From: Dictyobacter aurantiacus
GTDB taxonomy: Bacteria > Chloroflexota > Ktedonobacteria > Ktedonobacterales > Ktedonobacteraceae
Assembly (NCBI RefSeq): GCF_003967515.1
Contig: NZ_BIFQ01000001.1
Coordinates: 620,001 to 684,000, forward strand
DNA length: 64,000 nucleotides
Direction: 5' to 3'
Made by a program: the position numbers and the translations under genes. How positions within the stretch are numbered: the stretch's first letter is position 1; each line of letters opens with the position of its first letter. Positions 1 to 8,357 of the stretch are shown here, piece after piece. Below the pieces are notes generated by a model. The model ran no database searches. It was not told the DNA's origin and saw only the letters and a program-made list of their open reading frames with translations.

Positions 1-257
1 TCAAAGGTATTACTGGCCTGTGTTGTCTTCTTCACCGTAATGTTTGGATGGGCCTTCTGGAACAGCTTGATCTCATTATCTACCCATGGGGCCTGGGAGA
101 CCCACCAGTCCCAGTACTTGATGGTAACGGTAGAGCCACTACTCCCTGAACTTGAACCACCACAGGCCGCCAGGACGCCGCCTAGCGAGGCGGCACCAGC
201 GGTAGCCGCCGCCGTTTGCAGAAAGCTGCGGCGATTCATACGCGAAAAATCACTCAT
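1..257 (-). CDS. ABC sugar-binding lipoprotein, N-terminal part (cut by window edge)
   Basis: The reverse strand from ATG at 255-257 reads an N-terminus with an RR-containing Tat-like stretch (NRRSFLQTAAATAGAASL), then a lipobox ending LAAC and a Gly/Ser linker (GGSSSGSSG). The mature start, TIKYWDW, is typical of family 1 extracellular solute-binding proteins. Only about 85 residues are inside the window; the rest continues to the left of base 1. It should be a membrane-anchored sugar receptor of an ABC importer. It is divergent from the regulator at 1077, and palindromes at 416-427 and 822-833 sit in its leader, so that regulator probably controls it. The sugar is not identifiable from this piece. 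Confidence 0.85.
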   Translation of the reverse strand, partial: MSDFSRMNRRSFLQTAAATAGAASLGGVLAACGGSSSGSSGSTVTIKYWDWWVSQAPWVDNEIKLFQKAHPNITVKKTTQASNTF

Positions 258-415
258 GACCGAAATCGCTCCTTCACTCAAAAATAAGGACGGGACAAAC
301 ACTTCATCTGCAGGCAAGAATGTGTTGTACACCCACCCCGCTGCATTGAAAAGAACAGCAAATGCAAGGGATAAATCAATCGGTTGTAACCGATTGACCA
401 TAACGACAATACCCT

Positions 416-427
416 TGTTCTAGAACA
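416..427. promoter_or_regulatory. Candidate operator 1, TGTTCTAGAACA
   Basis: This is a perfect 12-bp palindrome lying 158 bp upstream of the lipoprotein start codon. It matches the sites at 822-833 and 1016-1027 under the pattern TGTYCTAGRACA. It is probably bound by the GntR/LacI-type regulator encoded at 1077. That assignment is inference from repetition and position. Confidence 0.6.
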
Positions 428-821
428 GAGGTGTAAAAAATACACATACTGTTTTAAATCTGGTAGCAAAAGATAAAAAAAGGCCGATGTATACCAGGTT
501 AAATGCTGAAGTCTTTATTTAGAGAAAAAAGATGCAAGAGAATCAATGCGTGATCCGACGTGTCCAACAATGATAGGTGACAGGCATGCGCTTATGATCA
601 AAACCGGGGGTAAATATTATTAAGGATGGATACGGATGGGTGCCATAGTTATAGATACTACAGGTCATACTTATACTCCTTAGCACTCAGCCCATCAGCG
701 CTTCTTCAATGAAGAGGCCGATACCTTTAAGATCCTACGTCTGGCAAACAGCGCCAACGGGTGTAGGAGTAGAACAGATAAGTAAAAACAAAGAGAACAA
801 TCTCTTTTTCCTGAAAACCCA

Positions 822-864
822 TGTCCTAGAACAAGTATAAGGCAGGGATTTATTTATTGTCAAG
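822..864 (-). promoter_or_regulatory. Leftward promoter with operator 2
   Basis: On the reverse strand TTGACA (859-864) is followed after 18-19 bp by TTATAC/TATACT (834-840). Immediately downstream, at the expected transcription start, lies TGTCCTAGAACA (822-833), an almost perfect palindrome. The promoter points to the truncated lipoprotein gene and would give a leader of about 570 nt. An operator at the start site suggests repression. Confidence 0.6.
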
Positions 865-954
865 ACCTTATGACCTTAATTCAACATATAACCAATTGGA
901 TATGTGACGAGCGCCTTAAATACAGCCAATCCTTCGCATTTAGTGCCATCGCTT

Positions 955-966
955 CGCATATATGCG
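955..966. promoter_or_regulatory. 12-bp palindrome CGCATATATGCG
   Basis: A perfect palindrome ends 19 bp upstream of the -35 box of the regulator promoter at 986. Its sequence is unrelated to the TGTYCTAGRACA sites, so it may be a site for a different factor. There is no direct evidence of function. Confidence 0.3.
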
Positions 967-985
967 CCGCCCTGGACGAAAAAGC

Positions 986-1027
986 TTGACAATAATTCAT
1001 GCCCAAACTTATAATTGTCCTAGGACA
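986..1027 (+). promoter_or_regulatory. Rightward promoter with operator 3
   Basis: TTGACA (986-991), an 18-bp spacer and TATAAT (1010-1015) form a consensus sigma-70-type promoter reading toward the regulator at 1077. A perfect palindrome, TGTCCTAGGACA (1016-1027), abuts the -10 box and covers the start site. This layout predicts autorepression of the regulator. Confidence 0.7.
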
Positions 1028-1076
1028 GCAAGATAAAATCCTCAATATATGGACTTAAAAATCGCTGGGAGCCACC

Positions 1077-2201
1077 TTGAAATCACAACTCAAAGCGGAA
1101 ACAAAATTTGAGGGTATTTATAAGCAGCTACGCGAACTGGCCTTTACTCGCGGACCAGGGGCGAAGTTGCCGACCATTCGTCAGTTATGCGATGAGTTGA
1201 GCACAACACGTGTCACCCTCAGCGATGCGCTCAACAAATTAGAAGCCGAACAAATCCTGTATCGCAAGGAACGCCAGGGCATCTTCGTGTCTTCCACGAT
1301 TTACCATAAAACGATCGGCATTCTCTTTGATTCGTCTCTTCTGTCAGGGCCCGCGGCTTCTCCTTTCTGGAGTATGCTGTGGATTAATCTAGAACAGGAA
1401 GCACAACAGCGAACCGCTTACCGGGACGAAATCTGCATGTTTCGTTTTGTGAAGTCGATCAGCGATCATATCAATCCTCTGCCATATGACGTTCAGGAGA
1501 TGATCGAGAGCAAAAAGTTTAATGGGTTGCTGGCCGTTGGGGTGCCTACCATCATGGGGCAAAGTTGCGAAGATATGCAGGTTCCTTGTGTTTCCTTTGC
1601 GGCTAATAGCCATTGGAATGTTACCCTCGACAGCAGAGAACTGGGCCGCATGGCGACACTGGCACTGATACAGCAGAATTGCAAGCGTATCGGCATCTGG
1701 ACTCCAACTGTACAGTATCCCTATCTGGAAGATAGGGAGCCTATACTGGCGATGCGGCAGCTACTCAATGAACACAAGCTCCCTTACTATCCAGAATTTA
1801 CCCGCCAATCGTATGTTCCTCCCTCGCAAAAAACGTTGACCCTGCAGGAGCAGGGCTATCTGCTGGCAAAAGAGGTATTCGGCACGTTTAATCCAACGCG
1901 GCCCGATGGCATTTTTATCTCCAATGACATGATGACCGATGGGGCGCTGGTAGCACTGGAAGAACTGGGGATCAGAATCGGGCAAGATGTCAATATTGTG
2001 ACCCATGCCAACGCGGGCTCGCCGATCCTGTTTGGTCGCACCAAAGATATGACCGTTTTTGAATTTGATCCCGCCTATATCGTTCAGGCAATGTTTTCTC
2101 TCCTGGACCAACTTATGCTAGGTCCAGTTCTACCAACAACAACAATTCGTCTGCGACCACAGCTACGCCAGTATCCCTTATCCTCAACCCGCTTTATATA
2201 G
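1077..2201 (+). CDS. GntR-type winged-helix regulator with LacI/periplasmic-binding sensor domain
   Basis: This 374-residue transcription factor would bind DNA as a dimer and respond to a sugar. Residues 1-75 form a GntR winged helix (KLPTIRQLCDELSTTRVTLSDALNKL, then a wing ending GIFVSS). From about residue 80 the protein resembles LacI-type ligand-binding domains (KTIGILFDSS, SRELGRMATLALIQQNCKRIGIW, PDGIFISNDMMTDGALVALEELG). This is the AraR-like architecture. I chose a TTG start because GGGAG (1067-1071) precedes it at 5 nt and the winged helix begins at once. It is divergent from the sugar-binding lipoprotein, with the palindromes between them, and most likely controls that transporter and itself. 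The ligand is unknown. Confidence 0.85.
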   Translation: MKSQLKAETKFEGIYKQLRELAFTRGPGAKLPTIRQLCDELSTTRVTLSDALNKLEAEQILYRKERQGIFVSSTIYHKTIGILFDSSLLSGPAASPFWSMLWINLEQEAQQRTAYRDEICMFRFVKSISDHINPLPYDVQEMIESKKFNGLLAVGVPTIMGQSCEDMQVPCVSFAANSHWNVTLDSRELGRMATLALIQQNCKRIGIWTPTVQYPYLEDREPILAMRQLLNEHKLPYYPEFTRQSYVPPSQKTLTLQEQGYLLAKEVFGTFNPTRPDGIFISNDMMTDGALVALEELGIRIGQDVNIVTHANAGSPILFGRTKDMTVFEFDPAYIVQAMFSLLDQLMLGPVLPTTTIRLRPQLRQYPLSSTRFI

Positions 2202-2317
2202 AATTAAACTTTCTACATAAAATATAGTGAGATAAAAGTCGATTCGAGAGTACTTTATACTATAGACATGCAATTGTTTCACAATCAGATTAGCATTTAT
2301 AGAAGGATATCCCGGCA

Positions 2318-3259
2318 GTGCAAATATTGCGGCAGAAAATTACGCACACCCTGAGCAGTACAGGTTTGCTTGTCCTTTGTATATACGCTGGCTATTTGCT
2401 TCTGACCTATAGCTTACCTGGCACAACCAGTCATGCGGCATCGGGCCCAACAGGCCAGATAGCTCCCTCAGAGGTGAATAAGGCGGTCATGGTTGATGGC
2501 TATCAGAAACGCGTCTTCAGCGATGGGCAAGGACATAACCTGCCTTATTACCTTTACCAGCCGGCCCATTATAATCCCGCGCATAAGTATCCGCTGGTCC
2601 TCCTTCTCCACGGTGGAGGTGAACGCGCTCAGCCGCACAATACACCAGCGCAGAATCAGGCCTTACTCTTTGAGCAGGATTACGTCAGGGTATGGAGCGA
2701 TACCTATACAGGCGCCCACGATCCTCATATCCAGCAACGCTGGCCGACCTTTGTCGTTGTACCCCAGGTCATGATCCCCCATCAGTGGGTAAATAACTCA
2801 TCACGTGAAGGCTCATACAAGCAGGCTCCCCGCCCAACGAGGGAACTACTGATGGCCAAACAGCTCATTGATAGCCTGCAGAAACAGTATACAGGCATTG
2901 ATCCACATCGGCTCTATGTTACCGGCGTATCGCAGGGAGGATATGGCACCTGGGATATAATTGAACGCTGGCCACACTACTTTGCGGCGGCCGCCCCTAT
3001 TTCTGGCGCCGGTGATCCTTCAAAGGTAGGCGTGTTAAAGGATCTTCCGGTCTGGGCCTTTCATGGCGCGAAGGACCCGATCGTACCTGTCTCGGGAACG
3101 CGCCAGATGATCGCCGCTATGAGGGCAGCGGGCGAATCACCACGCTACACAGAGCTTCCCCATGGCCAGCATTATATCTGGGGTGAAATCTATTCGTTGA
3201 ACAATGCCAGCAATCCGGTTCCCAACTTTTATAGCTGGCTTTTCTCACAAAAAAATTAG
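2318..3259 (+). CDS. Predicted exported esterase/peptidase, alpha/beta hydrolase (COG4099-like)
   Basis: This is a 313-residue serine hydrolase. Residues 10-32 are a hydrophobic signal anchor, so the catalytic part is outside the membrane. HGGGERA at about 98-104 is the oxyanion region. The nucleophile is S205 in GVSQGGYG; likely partners are D253 (GAKDP) and H285 (HGQHY). The arrangement matches predicted peptidases/polyhydroxyalkanoate-depolymerase-like esterases. The start is GTG, with AGAAGG about 11 nt upstream. It lies between the sugar regulator and the muropeptide operon, so cell-wall or polysaccharide ester cleavage is possible, but the sequence does not give the substrate. Confidence 0.75.
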   Translation: MQILRQKITHTLSSTGLLVLCIYAGYLLLTYSLPGTTSHAASGPTGQIAPSEVNKAVMVDGYQKRVFSDGQGHNLPYYLYQPAHYNPAHKYPLVLLLHGGGERAQPHNTPAQNQALLFEQDYVRVWSDTYTGAHDPHIQQRWPTFVVVPQVMIPHQWVNNSSREGSYKQAPRPTRELLMAKQLIDSLQKQYTGIDPHRLYVTGVSQGGYGTWDIIERWPHYFAAAAPISGAGDPSKVGVLKDLPVWAFHGAKDPIVPVSGTRQMIAAMRAAGESPRYTELPHGQHYIWGEIYSLNNASNPVPNFYSWLFSQKN

Positions 3260-3262
3260 ACT

Positions 3263-3450
3263 GTGCTATGTCATGTTAGGGGCACATGCGTGCCCCCGCA
3301 CGGGCGTCCGCTACGCGGCCGCACTGGTTTTGTGTGATCGTGCCTGGGGCGCGCATTAGCGCCCCAGGCACGATCACACAACGGATTTCTGAGCACCGAA
3401 GGTGCGAAAACCCATGCAGGCCGCAGGCCATCATCATGAGAGTTAGACAC
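3263..3450. repeat. MITE-like element, copy 1
   Basis: This is a non-coding element of about 188 bp. Its right half is almost identical to the copy at 29286-29465 (about 40 nt from GTGCGAAAAC to CATGAGAGT). The reverse complement of its right edge starts GTGTCTAACTCTCATG. Inside is a perfect 22-bp stem (3331-3352 / 3359-3380) with a 6-nt loop. Short ORFs here are by-products of the GC-rich repeat. The hairpin could also end transcription of the upstream hydrolase. Confidence 0.65.
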
Positions 3451-3553
3451 GCTCCAATAAGAGATTGCAAATATTCCATTCAAGTATAGAAAAATGAGTA
3501 GAACTATCAGAAGATCTCTAAGTACATTATTTTTCTCGGGGCAAGTTTTATGC

Positions 3554-3582
3554 TTGACAGGGTACGGAAAGTATGGCATAGT
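3554..3582 (+). promoter_or_regulatory. Putative promoter of the muropeptide operon
   Basis: TTGACA (3554-3559) is followed after 17 bp by CATAGT (3577-3582), a 4/6 match to the -10 consensus. It is the best promoter in the 3451-3928 gap and reads into the binding-protein gene. The predicted leader is about 340 nt. Nothing else convincing was seen in that gap apart from the site at 3600. Confidence 0.4.
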
Positions 3583-3599
3583 GTGATAACTCTATCTGT

Positions 3600-3611
3600 T
3601 GGTCTATACAA
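3600..3611. promoter_or_regulatory. dre-like operator, TGGTCTATACAA
   Basis: The site matches the DasR/NagR-type dre consensus TGGTCTAGACCA at 10 of 12 positions (consensus quoted from general knowledge). It lies just downstream of the putative promoter. It fits the GntR/UTRA regulator encoded inside the same operon at 9782. Right next to it, CTAGAACA (3620-3627) resembles half of the upstream TGTYCTAGRACA sites. Confidence 0.45.
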
Positions 3612-3928
3612 CTTAACGACTAGAACACCCCTGTGATGCGAAGATAGAAAGGAAGCATCGATCAATGAAGAGGATGTGGCACTGTCTTCAACACTTATTT
3701 CTTCATCTTTTCATAGGTTTTCACCTTCTACAATACAGGCCTCATATGGGAAGGGTATGTATAAACAACTCAATTTTTTAAGGCAGGCGAGTTGATACGA
3801 CATATGTTCCATATCAAGGCAGTTGCACTTTCTTCTTACTATGTGCATCGCACTAATCCCTGTATAGCTGTAACAGAGGACATCATTTTCGCTATTCCCG
3901 ATCTTTATTTCATCGAGGAGACACCAGC

Positions 3929-5239
3929 ATGAGTTCGATAACACGACGACAATTCATGATTGACGGCGGCAAAGTTGCAGTTGGTACCAGCGCACTGGCA
4001 GCGCTACTGGCGGCATGTGGAGGAGGTTCTTCCGGTTCTTCTACCCCACAGGCGCAAACCTTACGCTATTGGGCCCTGGGTTACCAGCCAAATGGCGCTA
4101 ACGCAACTGGCAAGCTGACTGATGCCGCGGTTCAGGCTTATATGAAGAGCCATAAAGACATAACGGTTAAGGTCACTGGCTATACCGGAGATAATGCGGG
4201 CTTTACCAAAGTCACGCAGGCTGTCAATGGTGGTTCATCGGTAGATGTCTTCCGTATTCCATCCGACAATCTTCCTCTACTCGTCAAGCAGGGATCGGTG
4301 CAGCCAATTGACGATTATTTGACCGCCGATGACAAGGCCGATATCTATCCAAACCTGCTTGATGCCGTTAAAATTAACGGCAAAGCCTATGCCTGGCCAC
4401 TCTGGGTCCCTCCCGTTGGTATGTATTTGAACCTGGATATCTTTAAAGAGCGTGGTGTCCCTGTACCAGCAGATGATTGGACCTATGAACAATTTGTGGA
4501 GATCGCGCAGAAGCTGACCTTCACGCGCGCTAATGGTCAGAAGGTCTATGGCTTTACCGGCATGATCGATCCAGGCGTGGTCAATACCTGGCCGTTCATC
4601 ATGGGTGATGGTGGCGTACCCCTGACACCGGATAATAAGAAATATGCCTTTGATTCTCCCGAGACTATTACTGGGCTGCAAAAGCTGGTCGACCTGGCAC
4701 AAAAATATAAAGTGACGCCACCCGATTTCGGCACCCAGGCAGCTGAGGATATTTCTACCGGCTTTAGCCAGCACAAAAATTATGCCATGTATTGCGCTCC
4801 CAGTGGCGACTCAAGCGGCTATGCGGCGATGAACATGAACTTCACCGTCAAACCGATGCCGATGGGGAAACTGGGCAAACACCTCACCACAGGCGGCATT
4901 GGCTTGATCGCTGTCGCGAAATCTAGCAATAGTGATAGGATCAAGGCTGCCATGAATATGGCGAGCTACCTCACGGGTAACCAGGTCGCCAAGGATGTGC
5001 CCAAGTACTACCTGGCTCCGGGTGCGCGCAAGTCAATTACGGTGACCGATCCCATCAATAAGTTCACGCCCATGGTGTCGTATACCTATCTGATGCCGCT
5101 GATCGCGGAATGGACACAGATTCGTACACTGATACATACCCATCTCCAGAATGCGGTGTTGGGTAAAGAAACACCAGAGCAAGCCCTCAAAGCACCTGCC
5201 AATGAGATCAACTCAATTCTCGCCGATAGTCAGTCCTGA
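3929..5239 (+). CDS. ABC transporter sugar-binding lipoprotein
   Basis: This 436-residue extracytoplasmic receptor belongs to the family 1 solute-binding proteins. The N-terminus ITRRQF plus a hydrophobic stretch and LAAC lipobox looks like a Tat-exported lipoprotein, followed by a GGGSSGSS linker. The mature part begins TLRYWALGYQPN and has the usual late motif for ligand-side residues (GGIGLIAVAKSS). The start is supported by GAGGAG at 3915-3920. It opens an operon with two permeases and MurNAc-processing enzymes, so the ligand is probably a MurNAc-containing sugar such as GlcNAc-MurNAc. That is inferred from context only. The related lipoprotein at the left edge has the same layout. Confidence 0.85.
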   Translation: MSSITRRQFMIDGGKVAVGTSALAALLAACGGGSSGSSTPQAQTLRYWALGYQPNGANATGKLTDAAVQAYMKSHKDITVKVTGYTGDNAGFTKVTQAVNGGSSVDVFRIPSDNLPLLVKQGSVQPIDDYLTADDKADIYPNLLDAVKINGKAYAWPLWVPPVGMYLNLDIFKERGVPVPADDWTYEQFVEIAQKLTFTRANGQKVYGFTGMIDPGVVNTWPFIMGDGGVPLTPDNKKYAFDSPETITGLQKLVDLAQKYKVTPPDFGTQAAEDISTGFSQHKNYAMYCAPSGDSSGYAAMNMNFTVKPMPMGKLGKHLTTGGIGLIAVAKSSNSDRIKAAMNMASYLTGNQVAKDVPKYYLAPGARKSITVTDPINKFTPMVSYTYLMPLIAEWTQIRTLIHTHLQNAVLGKETPEQALKAPANEINSILADSQS

Positions 5240-5269
5240 TGTTTTCCACATGTAGATAGATACAATTGA

Positions 5270-5296
5270 ACCGGGGAGCATGTCGTGCTCCCCGGT
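5270..5296 (+). promoter_or_regulatory. Intercistronic hairpin between binding protein and permeases
   Basis: A perfect 11-bp GC-rich stem (5270-5280 / 5286-5296) with a 5-nt loop lies 31 nt after the binding-protein stop codon. There is no T tract. In such operons a hairpin at this place usually stabilises or partly terminates the transcript, so that more receptor than permease is made. Confidence 0.55.
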
Positions 5297-5360
5297 CCCG
5301 CTTTTCCTTCACTGCTGTTTCGTGGAGCCAGCATTTTCAGCCCTTATGAGGAGGATGGTC

Positions 5361-6308
5361 ATGTCAGACCTACAAGTAGCGGAGGCCGCCGAAACGCGCT
5401 CTGTCTACCGCCCCAAACACAACAAATTTCAGCGCTTTATCAAGGACCATGGCTGGAGCTACGCCTTTGTGCTTCCCAGTATGCTGGCCTTTACTATTTT
5501 TACCCTCGTTCCGGTTGTCTGGGCCCTGATTATCTCTTTTCAGCAAGGCGACATTGTTTCGAGTACTGAATGGGTTGGCTTCAGAAACTACCTGCGGGCC
5601 TTTACAACTGATAGCGGGGTCTTTACCAGGGCCATCGAAAATACGCTGTACTATACAATCATTACCGTTTGCGCCAATATCTTTATTGCCCTGATCCTAT
5701 CAGCCTTGATTCAAGGCAGGCATAAACATGTGAAGACGTTCTTCCTGGCTGCCTTCTATCTGCCGGCTGTAACCAGTTCGGTGATTGTCGCCATCGTCTG
5801 GAAGTTTATCTATAACTCAGAATATGGCTTTTTGAACTATTTGCTGAGTCTGTTCCACATCGCACCGATGCGCTGGCTCTCTGATCCTGCCCTGGTGCTC
5901 AATAGCATTACACTTTCGACGATCCTGACTGTTCCAGCGACGGGCGTGGTGCTCTTTAACGCGGCCATGGGCAGCATTCCACCTGAATACTATGAGGCGG
6001 CACAACTCGATGGCGCAGGTCCTATCATGCGCTGGTGGCATATTACGCTACCGCTGATCAAGTCTACAACGCTTTATGTAGTGGTACTCTACACCATCGC
6101 CAGTTTCCAGGTGTTCGAAAAGGTGTTTATCCTGGTCCCCAGTGGCGTGGGTAATAACACACAGTTTATCCTGACGCAAATCTACCAGAACGCCTTCCAG
6201 CAGTTCCAGTACGGCATTGCCTCCGCTCAGGCCTTTATCCTGTTCTTAATGATTGCCGCGGTAACCATTGTACAGTTCCGCTTTCTGAGAAGCGATGTGG
6301 AGTATTAA
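5361..6308 (+). CDS. ABC sugar permease, MalF/UgpA type
   Basis: This 315-residue inner-membrane permease has six predicted helices, the first at FVLPSMLAFTIFTLVPVVWAL. The cytoplasmic EAA loop, EYYEAAQLDGAGPIMRWWHITLPLI, contacts the ATPase. An upstream in-frame ATG at 5280 lies inside the hairpin. I prefer ATG 5361 because GAGGAGG (5348-5354) precedes it at 6 nt. It forms a heterodimer with the next gene product, whose start follows 3 nt after this stop. No ATP-binding subunit is encoded here, so a shared MsmX/MsmK-type ATPase from elsewhere is expected. Confidence 0.88.
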   Translation: MSDLQVAEAAETRSVYRPKHNKFQRFIKDHGWSYAFVLPSMLAFTIFTLVPVVWALIISFQQGDIVSSTEWVGFRNYLRAFTTDSGVFTRAIENTLYYTIITVCANIFIALILSALIQGRHKHVKTFFLAAFYLPAVTSSVIVAIVWKFIYNSEYGFLNYLLSLFHIAPMRWLSDPALVLNSITLSTILTVPATGVVLFNAAMGSIPPEYYEAAQLDGAGPIMRWWHITLPLIKSTTLYVVVLYTIASFQVFEKVFILVPSGVGNNTQFILTQIYQNAFQQFQYGIASAQAFILFLMIAAVTIVQFRFLRSDVEY

Positions 6309-6311
6309 ACT

Positions 6312-7172
6312 ATGGCACAATCTACCGTAAAAGTCAGCCGTACCACCCGGCCATTCAAGTGGACCACGATTGGAGCCTGGGCAGTTTTGATTGTGGCTGC
6401 CATCATCGCGCTGTGGCCAATGTACTGGCTCTTTGTCACCGCCATCACTCCTACAACTTATGCGATTAAGACACCACCCGATCTCATTCCTGTGCATGCC
6501 AGCCTATCGAATTTTCAACGCCTGCTTTCCGACGCCAGCGATTATTGGTCCTGGGGAAAAAACAGCCTCTTCATCGCGCTCACGATCACCGTCTTCCACA
6601 TCTTTTTTGATACCCTGGCCGGCTATGCCTTCGCGAAAAAGCAATTCCCGGGACGCGATATCCTGTTCTGGATTCTGGTCGCGACGATGATGATCCCTTC
6701 CTATGTGACCTTTATCCCGCTCTACGTTGAGACACGTAATCTGGGATTGCTGGACACGCTGCTAGCCGTTATTCTGCCGGGCATGGCGGGTGTCTTTGGG
6801 ATTTTTCTGATGCGTCAGTTTATCCAGACGCTACCCACAGAGCTGCTGGAGGCCGCACGCATGGATGGTTGCGGCGAGCTACGCGTCTTCTGGCATGTAA
6901 TCCTGCCACTCTCGAAACCAGCCATTGGCGCCCTGGCCATCATGGTCTTTGTACAACACTGGAACGACTTCTTCTGGCCGCTGGTTGTCCTGCAGTCCAG
7001 CAGCAACTATACACTGCCGGTAGGCGTCGCAGGATTGCAAGGTGAGTTCACAACCGACTATGGCATTATCTTCGCGGGAGCCGCATTGGCCGCGCTACCA
7101 ATGATTATCTTTTTCATGATCTTCCAGCGCAACTTCTTGAGTGGCGTACGTATGGGAGCTATTAAGGGGTAG
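6312..7172 (+). CDS. ABC sugar permease, MalG/UgpE type
   Basis: This 286-residue membrane protein has six predicted helices (first at WAVLIVAAIIALWPMYWLF). Its EAA loop, ELLEAARMDGCGELRVFWHVILPL, is typical of MalG-type carbohydrate permeases. It is the partner of the upstream permease and follows it after 3 nt. The next gene starts 2 nt after its stop. The tight spacing shows that the importer and the NamZ/AnmK enzymes are made from one message. Confidence 0.88.
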   Translation: MAQSTVKVSRTTRPFKWTTIGAWAVLIVAAIIALWPMYWLFVTAITPTTYAIKTPPDLIPVHASLSNFQRLLSDASDYWSWGKNSLFIALTITVFHIFFDTLAGYAFAKKQFPGRDILFWILVATMMIPSYVTFIPLYVETRNLGLLDTLLAVILPGMAGVFGIFLMRQFIQTLPTELLEAARMDGCGELRVFWHVILPLSKPAIGALAIMVFVQHWNDFFWPLVVLQSSSNYTLPVGVAGLQGEFTTDYGIIFAGAALAALPMIIFFMIFQRNFLSGVRMGAIKG

Positions 7173-7174
7173 TA

Positions 7175-8356
7175 GTGAGACAGACACGGGCACATGTAGA
7201 GTCCGGGCTGGAAGTGTTTCTGGCAACGGATATACCACAATTAGCCGGAAAACGCGCTGGCCTGCTGACAAATGCGACGGGTATCGATCGGCGGTTTCGC
7301 AATACGGTGGATCTGCTGCAGGCACACGGTAAGGTTGAGCTGTGTGCCCTGTTTGGACCCGAGCATGGTATTCGTGGAGATATGCAGGCGGGCGTCAAGG
7401 TAGCGGGCCAGGTGGACCAGCGTACCGGACTGCCGATGTATAGCCTGTACGGAGAAACGCGCCGACCGGATCCAGAAATGCTGGCCGGTCTGGATCTCCT
7501 CATCTACGATATGCAGGACCTGGGCGCGCGCTACTCGACCTATATCGCCACGCTGCAACATGCCCAGCAGGCGGCGGCTCAGGCGGAACTGACCTTTGTG
7601 GTCCTCGATCGCCCCAATCCACTGGGCGGCAACCGGGTCGCGGGCAATATCCTTGATAACGCCTTCAATTCATTTGTGGGCTGTCATCCACTGCCGATTC
7701 AGCATGGGATGACGAGCGGAGAGCTCGCGCGGCTGTTCGCGGCTAACTACGGCTGGCCAGAGCCGCTGGTGGTCCCCATGCACGGCTGGCGGCGTTCGCT
7801 GCGCTTTGAGGAGACAGATCTTCCCTGGGTGCAGCCTACGCCCAATCTACCGACCCTGGACTCGATCAAGCTATATCCAGGCACCTGCCTCGTTGAAGGC
7901 ACTCCCTGCTCTGAAGGCCGGGGAACGACACGCCCCTTTGAACTGATCGGAGCGCCGGATCTCGATCCTTTCGCGCTGGCTGAGGAACTGGATAAGTATC
8001 AACTGCCAGGCGTGGCCTTTCGCCCAACCTATTTTACGCCGACCTTCTCCAAACATGCGCAACAGATATGTGGTGGGATACAGGTACATATAGTGGAGCC
8101 TGACCTGCTGCAGCCGGTTGAGATGGGGATATATCTGATCTATGGACTACATAAGTTCTCTCCGGCTCCCTTCAACTGGATTAGTGGGGCTGAGGGCAAG
8201 CATTTTATTGATCTCCTATACGGCAGCAATGCGCTGAGGCTGGCACTCGACGGCGGCGCGGAGGTTCCAGATATCCTCGCGACCTGGGAACCGGCGCTAA
8301 CCGCCTTCCAAGAGCGGCGACGTCCATTCCTGCTCTATGGCGCAGAGGAGGAATAA
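7175..8356 (+). CDS. namZ: Exo-beta-N-acetylmuramidase, NamZ family (DUF1343), apparently cytoplasmic
   Basis: NamZ enzymes cleave MurNAc from the non-reducing end of peptidoglycan fragments. The 393-residue protein carries the DUF1343 hallmarks in order: [68 protein letters not shown] and [16 protein letters not shown]. The GTG start has AAGGGG just upstream and lies 2 nt after the permease stop. No signal peptide or lipobox precedes the domain, unlike secreted NamZ proteins as I know them. With the importer next door this suggests that disaccharides enter first and are cut inside. Function is from the family; location is inference. Confidence 0.85.
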   Translation: MRQTRAHVESGLEVFLATDIPQLAGKRAGLLTNATGIDRRFRNTVDLLQAHGKVELCALFGPEHGIRGDMQAGVKVAGQVDQRTGLPMYSLYGETRRPDPEMLAGLDLLIYDMQDLGARYSTYIATLQHAQQAAAQAELTFVVLDRPNPLGGNRVAGNILDNAFNSFVGCHPLPIQHGMTSGELARLFAANYGWPEPLVVPMHGWRRSLRFEETDLPWVQPTPNLPTLDSIKLYPGTCLVEGTPCSEGRGTTRPFELIGAPDLDPFALAEELDKYQLPGVAFRPTYFTPTFSKHAQQICGGIQVHIVEPDLLQPVEMGIYLIYGLHKFSPAPFNWISGAEGKHFIDLLYGSNALRLALDGGAEVPDILATWEPALTAFQERRRPFLLYGAEEE

Positions 8357-8357
8357 C

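Noticed and set aside
3271..3579. Short overlapping ORFs on both strands in the 3.3-kb element
   Set aside because: They arise from GC-rich palindromic repeat sequence, have no ribosome sites and match the non-coding element copies elsewhere.
5280..5360. 27-residue N-terminal extension of the first permease
   Set aside because: Its ATG lies in the intercistronic hairpin; GAGGAGG favours ATG 5361.
7095..7561. Antisense ORFs over namZ
   Set aside because: Several minus-strand frames open only because of base composition; the plus-strand DUF1343 motifs are unambiguous.
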